Part shown: positions 55,403-64,000 of the stretch, piece by piece
Layout of the letters: each line of letters opens with the position of its first letter
Position numbering within the stretch: the stretch's first letter is position 1
NCBI GenBank assembly: GCA_963765075.1
Contig: CAVXVA010000008.1
Location: forward strand, 930,001-994,000
Length of the DNA: 64,000 nt
Direction of reading: 5' to 3'
Source: JAENVU01 sp963765075
GTDB lineage: Bacteria; Actinomycetota; Acidimicrobiia; IMCC26256; JAENVU01
Notes under the pieces: generated by a model
The model's input: the letters and a program-made list of their open reading frames with translations, nothing else
Told to the model about the DNA's origin: nothing
The model's database searches: none
Program-made: the position numbers and the translations under genes

Positions 55403-57754
55403 ATGAAGTCGGCGCGGCGTTGGTCGGTGGTGGCGGTCGTGGGTGCGACGGTGCTGGCAGGGTGTCGCGTGCCGGGCGTGTATTTCCCGGGTCACGGACC
55501 GGCGGCGCCGTCGGGAGTGCACATCACCGCGCCGGTGAACGCGAGTCAGGCGCCCGCGTCGGGCGACGTGAACGTCGACGTTCGTCTCGACGCGAACCTC
55601 GACCCGGCGACGCTCAAGATCTCGATCATCTCCGGGTGGCCCGACCCGACCGCGACCACGTCACTCAGCAGCAGTCGCATTACCCGCGACGCCACCGGCG
55701 GGACCGTCGCGTTGCACGCCGCCGACCTCACGCCCGGGTTGGTGACCATCCGCGCCCGCGCCTACACCGACGACGGCAGCGAACGTCAGAGCGGGTGGGC
55801 GAGCATCTCGTGGGAACCGAACGTCGCCACCGCGACGGCCGACCGTTGCGACCCCATCGCCGCCAAGAAGTGCCTGATGCCGTTCCCGAACGACTTCTTC
55901 ACGGTGGCCGATCCGTCGAGCGCGACCGGACGCCGAGTGCATTTCGCCGCCGCGGCCATGCCCGTCAACTCCAACGGGGTGGCGATCGACCCCACCGAAT
56001 GGAACCGCAACGACGGCTTCAGCCCAGGCGCGATGATCGTCACCTACGCCCCCGGTGTGGATCTCGGGGTGACCGGCGCCGCGCCCATCACCGACATCGG
56101 TCGTTCGCTCGACGCGGATCAACCAATCGTGCTGGTCGACGCAGCGACGGGGGAGCGGTGGCCGATCTGGTCGGAACTCGACTCGCAGGCGGATCCGGCC
56201 AACGAGGCCGCGCTCATCGTGCGGGTCGCCAAGAACCTGCCCGAGGGTCACCGGTTCATCGTCGCGATGCGGGAGCTGCGCGGCTCGGATGGTTCGCTGC
56301 TCCCCACTGAGCGCGGGTTCGCCCTGTACCGAGACAACGTCCCGACGTTCACGCCGGCAATCGAGGCGCGACGTCCGCACCTGGAGTCGGTGCTGCACGA
56401 TCTCGAGACCTTTGGCATCGCGCGCGGGAACCTCAACCTGGCGTGGGATTTCACCGTGGCGAGCGAGCAGAACCTCGCCGGTCGCATGCTCCACATTCGA
56501 GACGGTGCCTTCGCATCGCTCAACGGTGCCGCGCCGGCATTCTCGGTGACCTCGATCGTCGACAACGTGGACGACCGGATCTTCCGGCGGGTGACCGGCA
56601 CGTACACCGTGCCGAGCTACCTCACCGGTGACGGGTCACCGGGCAACCGGTTCGCCTACGCGCCCGGAGCCGGGCCCGACGCATTGCCCGTCCGCAATGG
56701 CAACGTCACGGCCGCCTTCATCTGCAACATCCCCCGTTCGATCACTGCCGCGGGCGGCGACCCGGTGACGCCCGGTCGTGGTGCGATCTACGGTCACGGC
56801 CTGCTCGGTAGCCAGGGTGAGGTCAACGCCGGGAACGTCCGCACGATGGCCAACGATCACCGCATGGTCTATTGCGCGACCAAGTGGAGTGGCTTTGCCG
56901 ACGAAGACATCGGCGTGGCCGTCGAGACGCTGCAAGATCTTTCGAGCTTCCCGAAGGTTGCCGACCGCACCCAACAGGGATTCTTGAACCAACTGTTCCT
57001 CGCGCGGCTGGTCAAGGACCCGAATGGCTTCGCCGCCAACGCCGCGTTCCGGATGGGGGCCAACGCGACGCCCGTGCTCGACGGCAGCGTCTTCTACGAC
57101 GGCAACAGTCAAGGTGGGATCCTCGGCGGCGCGCTGACCGCCGTGTCGACCGACTTCACCCGCGCCGTGCTCGGGGTCCCGGGGATGAACTACTCGACCT
57201 TGTTGCAACGCAGCTCCGACTTCGAGACCTACAAGCAGATCCTGAACCCGGCGTACCCGAACGAACTCGACCGGGTGCTGTGGTTCTCGATCGTGCAGAT
57301 GCTCTGGGACCGTTCCGAAGCGAACGGGTACGCGCAGCACATCACCGACGACCCGTACCCCGGAACGCCCCGTCACCAGGTGCTCTACGACGTCGCCTTC
57401 GGAGATCACCAGGTCGCCAACGTGACCGCGGACGTCGCGGCGCGCACGGTCGGGGCACGGATTCTGTTGCCGGGTCTGGCGGCCGGTCGCAGCCCGGACG
57501 TCGTCCCGTTCTGGGGGATCACTCCGATCTCGTTCCTCCCGTGGAACGGTTCGGCGATCATCTACTGGGACAGCGGCAATCCCCACCCGCCGCTCGGCAA
57601 CGTCGCCCCGACCGACCCCGAGTTCGGCAGCGACCCGCACGAGTTCCCGCGCCGAACGCCGGCGGCGCAACTCCAGAAGTCGGAGTTCCTGAAGAACGGC
57701 GGGGTGCTCGTCGACACCTGTGGCGGCCAAGTCTGTCTTGCTCCACCCGGATAG
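55403..57754 (+). CDS. Large lipoprotein alpha/beta-hydrolase
   Basis: A 783-aa exported lipoprotein. GGGAGG lies about 10 nt before ATG 55403; signal MKSARRWSVVAVVGATVLAGC gives lipid C21. An Ig/beta-like N-terminal part (VHITAPVNASQAPASGDVNV to ISWEPN) is followed by CDPIAAKKCLMPFPNDFFTV, a block I associate with large bacterial extracellular hydrolases, and an alpha/beta-hydrolase core with VYDGNSQGGILGGALTAV carrying nucleophile S569, LGVPGMNYSTLLQRSSDF and a His in AFGDHQVANVTA. Substrate is unknown (ester or polymer). Free of frame breaks. Confidence 0.85.
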   Translation: MKSARRWSVVAVVGATVLAGCRVPGVYFPGHGPAAPSGVHITAPVNASQAPASGDVNVDVRLDANLDPATLKISIISGWPDPTATTSLSSSRITRDATGGTVALHAADLTPGLVTIRARAYTDDGSERQSGWASISWEPNVATATADRCDPIAAKKCLMPFPNDFFTVADPSSATGRRVHFAAAAMPVNSNGVAIDPTEWNRNDGFSPGAMIVTYAPGVDLGVTGAAPITDIGRSLDADQPIVLVDAATGERWPIWSELDSQADPANEAALIVRVAKNLPEGHRFIVAMRELRGSDGSLLPTERGFALYRDNVPTFTPAIEARRPHLESVLHDLETFGIARGNLNLAWDFTVASEQNLAGRMLHIRDGAFASLNGAAPAFSVTSIVDNVDDRIFRRVTGTYTVPSYLTGDGSPGNRFAYAPGAGPDALPVRNGNVTAAFICNIPRSITAAGGDPVTPGRGAIYGHGLLGSQGEVNAGNVRTMANDHRMVYCATKWSGFADEDIGVAVETLQDLSSFPKVADRTQQGFLNQLFLARLVKDPNGFAANAAFRMGANATPVLDGSVFYDGNSQGGILGGALTAVSTDFTRAVLGVPGMNYSTLLQRSSDFETYKQILNPAYPNELDRVLWFSIVQMLWDRSEANGYAQHITDDPYPGTPRHQVLYDVAFGDHQVANVTADVAARTVGARILLPGLAAGRSPDVVPFWGITPISFLPWNGSAIIYWDSGNPHPPLGNVAPTDPEFGSDPHEFPRRTPAAQLQKSEFLKNGGVLVDTCGGQVCLAPPG

Positions 57755-57762
57755 CGGGCCGG

Positions 57763-57768
57763 TAGGGT
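57763..57768 (+). promoter_or_regulatory. Leaderless -10 box for the nitrilase-F420 enzyme operon
   Basis: TAGGGT followed by 7 nt (CGGGCGG) and ATG 57776. It sits directly behind the lipoprotein-hydrolase stop (57754). Confidence 0.5.
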
Positions 57769-57775
57769 CGGGCGG

Positions 57776-58591
57776 ATGCGAGTCGCCGCCGTGCAGATGT
57801 GTTCCACGCCGGACAAGGACCGCAACCTCGCGCGCGCGGCGGAGCTGATCGCCGGCGCGGTCGATGCCGGTGCAGCATTCGTAGCGTTGCCCGAGCTCTT
57901 CAACTGCTGGGGGAGCGCCCGAGAGCTGCGCGAGGGGGCCGAACCGCTCGACGGGCCCACCATCGCGTGGGCCCGCACGCGGGCGATCGATCACGACATC
58001 ACGCTGCTCGCCGGGAGTTTCGTCGAGCAAGGCGCCCGGGGCGACGACCACCTGCACAACACATCGTGTCTGATCGACCGGCACGGCGATCTCGTCGCCA
58101 CCTACCGCAAGATCCATCTGTTCGACGTCGACGTGCCGGGTGCAGCGCATCGCGAATCGGCCACCATCACCGCAGGGGCCGACGTCGTGATCGCCGACGC
58201 CGCCGGCCTCCGGATCGGAATGGCGACCTGTTACGACCTGCGGTTTCCCGAGCTGTTCCGCGCCCACTTGGCGGCCGGGGCGAACACGATCGTGCTGCCC
58301 TCGGCGTTCACCGCGGCGACGGGCAAGGACCATTGGGAGCCGCTCCTGCGCGCTCGCGCCATCGAGAATCAGGTCTTCGTCATCGCCCCGAACCAGCGGG
58401 GAAGCTCGACGGAGAAGCTCCATTGGCACGGCCGGTCGATGATCCTCGACCCGTGGGGCATCGTGCTCGCGACCGCCCCCGACCGTGACTGCTTCATCAC
58501 CGCGGATCTGGACCTGAGTGCGCAGACGCGGATTCGTGCAACCCTGCCGAGCGGCGAGCACCGCCGCCCCGACATCTTTGGAGAGCTGTGA
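57776..58591 (+). CDS. Carbon-nitrogen hydrolase (nitrilase superfamily, omega-amidase/Nit-like)
   Basis: A 271-aa amidase with the full Glu-Lys-Cys triad: E40 (FVALPELFN), K112 (ATYRKIHLFDVDVPG) and C152 (GMATCYDLRFPELFR). The YRKIHLFDVDVPG...E pattern is that of Nit1/Nit2-like omega-amidases, which hydrolyse deaminated glutathione or alpha-ketoglutaramate; PSAFTAATGKDHWEPLLRARAIENQVFVIAPNQ completes the fold. The following F420 enzyme starts with GTG overlapping its stop (GTGA), so the two are coupled. Confidence 0.92.
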   Translation: MRVAAVQMCSTPDKDRNLARAAELIAGAVDAGAAFVALPELFNCWGSARELREGAEPLDGPTIAWARTRAIDHDITLLAGSFVEQGARGDDHLHNTSCLIDRHGDLVATYRKIHLFDVDVPGAAHRESATITAGADVVIADAAGLRIGMATCYDLRFPELFRAHLAAGANTIVLPSAFTAATGKDHWEPLLRARAIENQVFVIAPNQRGSSTEKLHWHGRSMILDPWGIVLATAPDRDCFITADLDLSAQTRIRATLPSGEHRRPDIFGEL

Positions 58592-59562
58592 GTGGTCCGA
58601 TCCAGATCTCGTGTGCGTTTCCGCCCGGCCCCGATGTCGTCGCTCACGCGCAACTGGCCGAGTCGCTCGGCTACGAACGAGTCTGGCTCTACGACTCACC
58701 CGCGCTCTACGGCGATGTGTGGGTTCACCTGGCGCGTATCGCCGAGCAGACCAGTCGCATCGGCATCGGCCCGGGCGTCCTGGTCCCGAACCTGCGGCAC
58801 CCCGTCACCCAGGCGAGCGCGATCGCGACGGTGTCGGCGCTCGCACCGGGTCGGCTCGCGGTCGCGATCGGTACCGGCTTCACCGCGCGCATGACGATGG
58901 GGCAGCGCCCACTCACCTGGGCCGAGACCCGCACCTACATCGCCCAAGTCAAGGGTCTCCTCAACGGCGAATCGATGATCGTCGAGGGCAAGGTGACGAA
59001 GCTGATGCCGCCCGCCGGCTATCTCGACGTGGCTCCGGTGCCGATCCTGGTGGCCGCGAACGGGCCGAAGGGTTTCGCGGTCGCTCGTGAACTCGGCGAC
59101 GGCGTGATGTCGATCTTCGGCAGCTATCCCGAGTTCGAATGGTGTGCATTGCTGGCGTTCGGCACGGTGCTCGACCCGGGCGAATCGCCCGATTCCGAGC
59201 GGGCGTTGCTCGCGGCGGGCCCTGCACTGACGGTCGTGTACCACGGGATGTACGAGGCCGATCCGGCGGCCGTCGACGGTTTTCCCGGCGGTGCCGCATG
59301 GCGAGAAGAACTGGAACGGATCCCGGTCCACCTCCGACACCTCGCCACGCACGAAGATCATCTGGTGAATGTCTGCGAACGAGACCGCCCGTTGCTCTCC
59401 GGCGAGGGCTTGACCAACTTCACCTGGACCGGCGACGCGCCCACGTTGCGGGCCCGCCTCGATGCCACGGCGGAGGCCGGAACCAGCGAGATTCTGTTCC
59501 AACCGTGCGGTCCCGATGTCGAGCGGGAACTCCGCGCCTTCATGGACATGGCGAGCGCATGA
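58588..59562 (+). CDS. LLM-class F420-dependent oxidoreductase (mer-like)
   Basis: A 324-aa luciferase-like TIM barrel. AESLGYERVWLYDSPALYGDVW, ARIAEQTSRIGIGPGVLVPNLRHPVTQASAIATV and LAPGRLAVAIGTGFTARMTMGQRP are typical of the 5,10-methylene-H4MPT-reductase-like group. VPILVAANGPKGFAVARELGDGVMS is the second half of the barrel. GTG 58588 overlaps the amidase stop, and its own stop overlaps the next ATG. Substrate unknown; paralogous to but distant from the 4069-5100 protein. Confidence 0.9.
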   Translation: MSGPIQISCAFPPGPDVVAHAQLAESLGYERVWLYDSPALYGDVWVHLARIAEQTSRIGIGPGVLVPNLRHPVTQASAIATVSALAPGRLAVAIGTGFTARMTMGQRPLTWAETRTYIAQVKGLLNGESMIVEGKVTKLMPPAGYLDVAPVPILVAANGPKGFAVARELGDGVMSIFGSYPEFEWCALLAFGTVLDPGESPDSERALLAAGPALTVVYHGMYEADPAAVDGFPGGAAWREELERIPVHLRHLATHEDHLVNVCERDRPLLSGEGLTNFTWTGDAPTLRARLDATAEAGTSEILFQPCGPDVERELRAFMDMASA

Positions 59563-59834
59563 GGCCGGCCTCGGTGTGGGCGATCGCGTTCGTGTTGTTG
59601 TTGGCGGGTGCCGGAATCGGTGTCGCCGTCGGGAAAGCGACCGAGTCCTCGACCACGCCCACGACGACCTCGACGACCGTGCCGCGCTCGACGTCGTCGT
59701 CGTCCAGCTCCACGTCGTCCACCACTTCGAGCACGTCGACCTCGACCACTTCGTCGACGTCGACGACTAGCTCGACCACGACCTCGACCACCACGACGAC
59801 CCTGCCGACCAGCTCCACCACTCCGACCACCTGA
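59559..59834 (+). CDS. Small Ser/Thr-rich membrane-anchored protein
   Basis: A 91-aa protein. One N-terminal helix (VWAIAFVLLLAGAGIGVAVG, residues 6-25) is followed by 60 residues that are almost only Ser and Thr with a few Pro, ending LPTSSTTPTT. The ATG overlaps the F420-enzyme stop (ATGA). Such Thr/Ser tails in actinobacteria are usually O-mannosylated cell-wall spacers; without a globular domain it may be a stub or spacer. The simple-sequence composition could also hide a frame error at its 3' end, as the next 150 bp are repeats. Confidence 0.65.
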   Translation: MRPASVWAIAFVLLLAGAGIGVAVGKATESSTTPTTTSTTVPRSTSSSSSSTSSTTSSTSTSTTSSTSTTSSTTTSTTTTTLPTSSTTPTT

Positions 59835-59845
59835 CCCACTCGGCA

Positions 59846-59892
59846 ACGTTTGGCAGCTGGTGGTCGTCAGCGCGTCACCATCCGCCAATCGG
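59846..59892. repeat. 47-bp structured repeat, family B copy 4
   Basis: ACGTTTGGC-type left arm and GCCAATCGG right arm with the internal TGGTG/CACCA pairing. It differs from copy 5 (59918-59964) by only a few outer-stem bases. It starts 12 nt after the Ser/Thr-rich gene's stop. Confidence 0.85.
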
Positions 59893-59917
59893 TCACGCGA
59901 GAACGCGCCACCTCGGT

Positions 59918-59964
59918 GCGTTTGGCAGCTGGTGGTCGTCAGCGCGTCACCATCCGCCAATCGC
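59918..59964. repeat. 47-bp structured repeat, family B copy 5
   Basis: GCGTTTGGC / GCCAATCGC outer stem with one mismatch, inner TGGTG/CACCA. 72 bp after copy 4, the same spacing as between copies 1 and 2. It lies 26 bp before the stop of the convergent ABC-F gene. Confidence 0.88.
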
Positions 59965-59990
59965 CTGGGTGGTGGCGGGTGGGATGAGGG

Positions 59991-61578
59991 TTAGGCGAGG
60001 GCGACGAGGTCGAGCATGTCGTCAGACCAGTAGTCGAGATCGCCCTCGGGCATCATGAGGACGCGACTCGGGTCGAGCCGGGACACGAAGTCGGGATCGT
60101 GACTCACGAGGACGACCGCGCCCGGCCAGTCCGAGAGTGCGTCGCCGATGGCGTCTCGTGACGGTGGGTCGAGGTTGTTGGTCGGCTCGTCGAGGAGCAA
60201 GAGGTTGTGGCGGCCGGTGACGAGCTGGGCGAGCGCCAGCTTGGTCTTCTCTCCGCCGGAGAGGGTGCCCGCATCTTGGAACGCCACATCGCCGAAGAGT
60301 CCGAAGGTGCCGAGCAGGGTGCGCAACTGCGACTCGGGGAGGCCGACGGTCTTGAGGTGATCGATGACCGTCGTGCCCGGCGTGGATGCCCTCGTGTTCC
60401 TGGGCGTAGTACCCGGCGGAAACGCCGTGGCCGAAGGAGAAGGTGCCGGTGTCCGGGTCGGTCTGACCCGCGAGGATGCGCATCAGGCTCGTCTTGCCGG
60501 CGCCGTTGAGGCCCATGACGACGAGCCGTTCGCCGCGCTCGACCGCGAACGTGACGTCATCGAAGATGTCGGGTCCGCCGTAGCCCTTGGTGATGCCGTC
60601 GACTTCGAGGACGACGCGCCCCGGCCGCGGTGGGTCGGGGAACCGCACTCCGATGCGCTGCTGCCGTTTGGGCCCGGTCACCTGATCACGCGCCAGCCGG
60701 GCGACCCGGGTGTCGATCGCCTTCGCGGTCTTGGCGCGCTTGGCGGTCTGGCCGCGCATGCTGTTGGCCAACTGTTCGAGCCGTTGGATCTCGGATTCTT
60801 GCCGAGTCGCGAGTTTTGCGAGTCGTTGCTCGTCGGCCGAGCGCGACACCTGATACTGCGAGTACGTGCCGCGGTACTCGATCACTTCACCTTCATCGAG
60901 ATGCAGGACGCGCGTAATCGACGCGTCGAGCAGGTCGAGGTCGTGGCTGATGACGAGCAGCGCGCCGCGGTAGCTGCGTAAGAACCCCATGAGCCATTGC
61001 TTGGCGTCGTTGTCGAGGTGGTTGGTCGGCTCGTCCAACAGCAGCAGGTCGCTTCCCGCGAACAGGATGCGAGTGAGTTCGACGCGACGCCGTTCACCGC
61101 CGGAGAGCGCGTTGAGCGGCAGGTCGAGCCGGTCGTCGCCGAGACCGAGGCCCGCGGCGATGGTGCGAACATCGGACTCCGCGCGGTACCCGCCGCCGTC
61201 TCGAAACTCTTCCTCCACGCGGGCGAAGCGGGCCGCGTCGCGCTCCGCGCCGGTCTCGTCGACCTTCAGTCGCAACTTCTCCATGCGCAACGCGAGCTCG
61301 TCGAGCCCTTTGCCGGACAGCACGTGGGAGAGCCCGGTGGAATCGACGCCCGCACCACGCGGGTGCGGGTTCTGGGGGAGGTATCCGACGGCCGGGGGGT
61401 GCGAGACGATCCCGGCAGCGGCGGGGGATTCACCGGCGATGACTTTGAGCATCGAGGTCTTCCCGGCCCCGTTCCGGCCGACCAGTCCGACGGTGTCGCC
61501 GGGGTGCAGCGAGAACGACGCATTGTCGACGCGGAGCTTGCCTCCGACTTCGACTGAGAGCCCTCGCACCTGCAACAT
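59991..61578 (-). CDS. ABC-F family ATP-binding protein (1 frame break)
   Basis: About 528 aa cytosolic twin-ATPase with no membrane part; ABC-F proteins act at the ribosome in translation or antibiotic protection. Domain 1: Walker A GRNGAGKTS, LSGGERRRVELTRILF, LLLLDEPTNHLD. A linker of about 80 residues rich in Arg/Lys/Gln (QRLAKLATRQESEIQRLEQL, MRGQTAKRAKTAKAI) is the ribosome-contacting P-site tRNA motif region. Domain 2: GLNGAGKTS, LSGGEKTKLALAQLV, LLLLDEPTNNLD. One extra G near 60375 breaks the frame; corrected it reads HAGTTVIDHLKTVGLPESQL. Subfamily is not certain (Uup or EttA-like). Confidence 0.87.
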
Positions 61579-61667
61579 CGCCCCATGGTCGCATTTCGAG
61601 CGCTGGAATCTCGATGTTTTCCCTGATCTCGGGGTGGAGTTCGCTCGAACCCGCGGCTACCATCCCG

Positions 61668-61683
61668 GTTACCGATCAGTAAC
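61668..61683. promoter_or_regulatory. Palindromic operator before the acyl-CoA dehydrogenase
   Basis: GTTACCGATCAGTAAC, a 16-bp palindrome with one mismatched pair, 36 nt before ATG 61720. GTTAC-N6-GTAAC sites are typical for TetR-type regulators of fatty-acid genes; none is encoded here. Confidence 0.55.
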
Positions 61684-61719
61684 TTCCGCCCGCCCGGGCG
61701 ACGTGAGGAGTCCCGCGTC

Positions 61720-62943
61720 ATGTCTGATTTCAGCCTCGAACTCAACGAAGACCAACTGCAGATGCAGAAGTGGGTCCACGACTTCGCGGAGAACGTGATC
61801 CGCCCGGTGGCGCCGGAGTACGACGAGAAGGAAGAGACCCCGTGGGAGGTCGTCCAGGAGGCCGCCAATATCGGGCTCTACTCATGGGAAGCGGTCTCGT
61901 CCTGGTTCTCCGACCCGACCGGCTTGACGTTCGCACTCGTGAGCGAAGAACTCGCGTGGGGTTGCGCGGGCATCGGGTTGGCGATCCTGGGCTCGACACT
62001 CGGAGTGTCGGGCATCGTGGGCAGTGGGACGCCCGAGCAGATCGGCGAGTGGGTCCCCGAGTGCTTCGGTACCCCTGACGACATCCACCTGGCCGCCTTT
62101 GCGGTGAGCGAGCCCGACGCGGGTTCCGACGTCTCCAACCTGCGCACGCGCGCGGTCTACGACGAGGCGACCGACGAGTGGGTCATCAACGGCACCAAGA
62201 CCTGGATCACCAACGGTGGGATCACCCATTGGCCAACCGTTCACGTCGTCGTCGCGTCGGTCGACCCTGAACTCAAGGGCCGCGGCCAGGCGAGTTTCGT
62301 CGTGCCGCCGGGCACCAAGGGCCTCTCGATGGGACAGAAGTTCCAGAAGATGGGTATCCGGGCCAGCCACACCGCCGAGGTCGTCCTCGACGACGTGCGC
62401 GTGCCGGGTCGCTGCCTGCTCGGAGGCAAGGAGAAGCTCGACGCCCGCATGGCGCGTGCTCGTGAGGGTCAGTCGAGCCGGGTGCAGGCGGCGATGAGCA
62501 CGTTCGAGGCGAGCCGTCCGCTCGTCGGCGCGCAGGCGCTCGGTATCGCTCGGGCCGCGTACGAGTACAGCCTCGACTACGCCAAGGAGCGCAAGGCGTT
62601 CGGTCGAGCGATCATCGAGAACCAAGGCATCGCCTTCAAGCTGGCCGACATGAAGATGGAACTCGACGCCGCGCGGCTGCTCGTGCACCGGGCGTGCTGG
62701 ATGGGCCACAACGGCAAGGAGTTCACCGCCGGCGAGGGTTCGATGTCCAAGCTCAAGGCCGGTGAGGTCGCCGTGTGGGTCACCGAGCAGGCGATCCAGA
62801 TCCTCGGCGGCTACGGCTACGTGCGGGAGTACCCGGTGGAGAAGTGGCACCGTGACTCGAAGATCTACACGATCTTCGAAGGCACCTCGGAGATCCAGCG
62901 CCTCGTGATCGCTCGAGCCATCTCTGGCGTGCGAATTCCGTAG
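61720..62943 (+). CDS. Acyl-CoA dehydrogenase
   Basis: A 407-aa intact FAD enzyme oxidising an acyl-CoA at C2-C3. N-terminal helices (LQMQKWVHDFAENVIRPVAPEYDEKEE), FAD loops AAFAVSEPDAGSDVSNLRTRA and WVINGTKTWITNGG, KMGIRASHTAEVVLDDVRVPG, ERKAFGRAIIENQGIAFKLADM, QILGGYGYVREYPVEKWHRDSKIYTIFEGTSEIQRLVIAR with catalytic base E387. GTGAGGAG lies 8-15 nt before ATG. A GTTAC-type palindrome upstream suggests induction by acyl-CoA or fatty acid. It is free-standing, divergent from the ABC-F gene. Confidence 0.93.
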   Translation: MSDFSLELNEDQLQMQKWVHDFAENVIRPVAPEYDEKEETPWEVVQEAANIGLYSWEAVSSWFSDPTGLTFALVSEELAWGCAGIGLAILGSTLGVSGIVGSGTPEQIGEWVPECFGTPDDIHLAAFAVSEPDAGSDVSNLRTRAVYDEATDEWVINGTKTWITNGGITHWPTVHVVVASVDPELKGRGQASFVVPPGTKGLSMGQKFQKMGIRASHTAEVVLDDVRVPGRCLLGGKEKLDARMARAREGQSSRVQAAMSTFEASRPLVGAQALGIARAAYEYSLDYAKERKAFGRAIIENQGIAFKLADMKMELDAARLLVHRACWMGHNGKEFTAGEGSMSKLKAGEVAVWVTEQAIQILGGYGYVREYPVEKWHRDSKIYTIFEGTSEIQRLVIARAISGVRIP

Positions 62944-63017
62944 TCAGGGCTTGGCACGGAGGGCCCGAATTTCGGGTCATCCCTACTACCATCCCTACAA
63001 CTGCTACCGTCCGGACC

Positions 63018-64000
63018 GTGGCAACGGTTCGCGAACGCCGGCGCGGCGTCTGGGAAGTACGGGTGTTTTCGGGCCGTGACGCGGACGGGAAACCCACCCA
63101 GGTCAGCCAGACCGTCCACGGCACGAAGCGTGAGGCTCAACGCGTCGCCGCCCGTTTGGAGTCGAGCCCGCATTCGACCGGAGCGGGTCGTACCGTCGCC
63201 GATGTACTCGAGTTGTGGCGCGAGACCAACGACGGGGTGTGGGCCGAGTCGTCGAAGCGAGACAACGCAGGTCGCGCCCGAGCGATTGCCGATGACCCGA
63301 TCGGGCGCATGGCGGTCGCCCGCCTCGGCGTAAGCGATGTAGAGCGCTGGCACACCCGTATGCGTCGGGCGGGCGTGGGCCCGACGGCCATCCGCAGTCG
63401 CCACAGTGTGCTGCGCGCCGCGCTGGCCCAGGCCGAGCGGTGGGGCTGGGTCACTTCCAACGTGGCGCGGTTGGCAACGCTGCGGAGCGGCAAGGTCACT
63501 CGGCGCGACTCGATGTCTGCCGACGAGATCCGTCAGGTCATCGAGCGCGGCGCACGACCTCGATCCCGCGGCCGGTCTTGCGCTGCGCCTCGCCGCGGTC
63601 GCCGGCCTTCGCCGGGCGGAGCTGGCTGCGCTGCAATGGACCGACTTCGACCTCGCCGACAGCCAGTTGACGGTCGACAGCAGCATCACGGTCGTCCGCG
63701 GTGGCGACGCAGGCTCGGTGCTCGTCGACTCGGTCACGAAGACCGCCGACCGGCGCGTGTTGCGCATCGACTCGGAGACCGTGACGCAGGTGGAGCGCCT
63801 GCAGCGTGAACGTCACGACGTGAGTCCGTATCTGTTCTCGATCACGGACGGCCCGCCGAACCCCGACCGCATCGGTTGGTGGTGGCGACGTGCGCGCGAG
63901 GAGTCGGGCATCGACGCGAAGTGGCGGCTGCACGATCTTCGGCACTGGACCGCGACTGCGGCGATCACGAGCGGGCACGACGTTCGCACCGTCGCCGGCC
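63018..64000 (+). CDS. Tyrosine recombinase/integrase (runs off window, 1 frame break)
   Basis: At least 327 aa visible. A phage-integrase N-terminal arm-binding part (RRGVWEVRVFSGRDADGKPTQVSQTVHGTKREAQ), a core-binding SAM-like domain (TVADVLELWRETND ... VERWHTRMRRAGVGPTAIRSRHSVLRAAL), then the catalytic domain with LRRAELAALQWTDFD (Arg I) and LHDLRHWTATAAITSGHD (H-x-x-R-H); the Tyr lies beyond the window. A frame change near 63548 (GCGCAC for GCCAC) splits it. GTG 63018 begins 74 nt after the acyl-CoA dehydrogenase stop. The direct repeat CATCCCTAC (two copies 12 bp apart at 62978-63000) just upstream may belong to its control region. No tRNA target is seen nearby. Confidence 0.85.

Overview
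The window is GC-rich, gene-dense chromosomal DNA that reads as an actinobacterium. The evidence is two F420-type luciferase-like oxidoreductases, a kinase/Roadblock/GTPase 'conservon', a DUF4395 protein, an Ada-AlkA fusion, and many start codons lying 6-8 nt after a TANNNT -10 box (leaderless transcripts). The mix of acyl-CoA enzymes, sulfatases, Liv-type transport and a very large surface repeat protein fits a free-living Acidimicrobiia-like lineage (Ilumatobacter relatives); that placement is inference. No rRNA, tRNA or CRISPR array was seen.

Layout. 0-5 kb: a cut-off SDR, a TauD-type dioxygenase, an inositol-3-phosphate-synthase-like enzyme followed by a PhyH dioxygenase, a His/Asp-rich exported protein and an F420 enzyme. 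5-7.5 kb: a sulfatase. 7.5-18.4 kb: one giant secreted protein (about 3,600 aa) of some 25 tandem 112-aa domains with a cell-wall-sorting-like tail. 18.6-24.5 kb: a lipoprotein, D-aminoacylase, a dihydrodipicolinate-reductase-like protein, an SDR and an enoyl-CoA hydratase. 24.5-28.7 kb: a tightly coupled four-gene operon (MBL/alkylsulfatase-like, SDR, PhyH, amidohydrolase) with a KstR-type operator. 28.7-34.9 kb: a SulP transporter, an acyl-CoA synthetase, small proteins and an alkylation-repair pair (Ada-AlkA and Ogt). 35-41 kb: a lone molybdopterin oxidoreductase with an HxlR regulator, a second sulfatase, a DUF3054 protein and an aminotransferase. 41-50 kb: a complete Liv-type ABC transporter (with a fused LivH-LivM permease) beside a kinase/Roadblock/GTPase module. 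50-62.9 kb: DUF4395, an S1P-lyase-like PLP enzyme, SnoaL and DUF7065-like proteins, an SGNH hydrolase, an enoyl-CoA hydratase, a large lipoprotein hydrolase, a nitrilase-family amidase, an F420 enzyme, an ABC-F protein and an acyl-CoA dehydrogenase. The window ends inside a tyrosine integrase, which may mark the edge of a mobile element.

Two window-wide signals stand out. First, about 39 single-base frame breaks fall in about 16 genes whose codon-level conservation is otherwise intact; copy-to-copy comparison inside the giant repeat gene shows they are very probably sequence or assembly errors, so broken genes are annotated here as single full-length CDSs. Second, three families of 47-52 bp nested-palindrome repeats (10 hairpin units at 9 places) sit almost always just behind stop codons, and in one case supply the stop codon; they look like a resident family of structured 3'-end elements.
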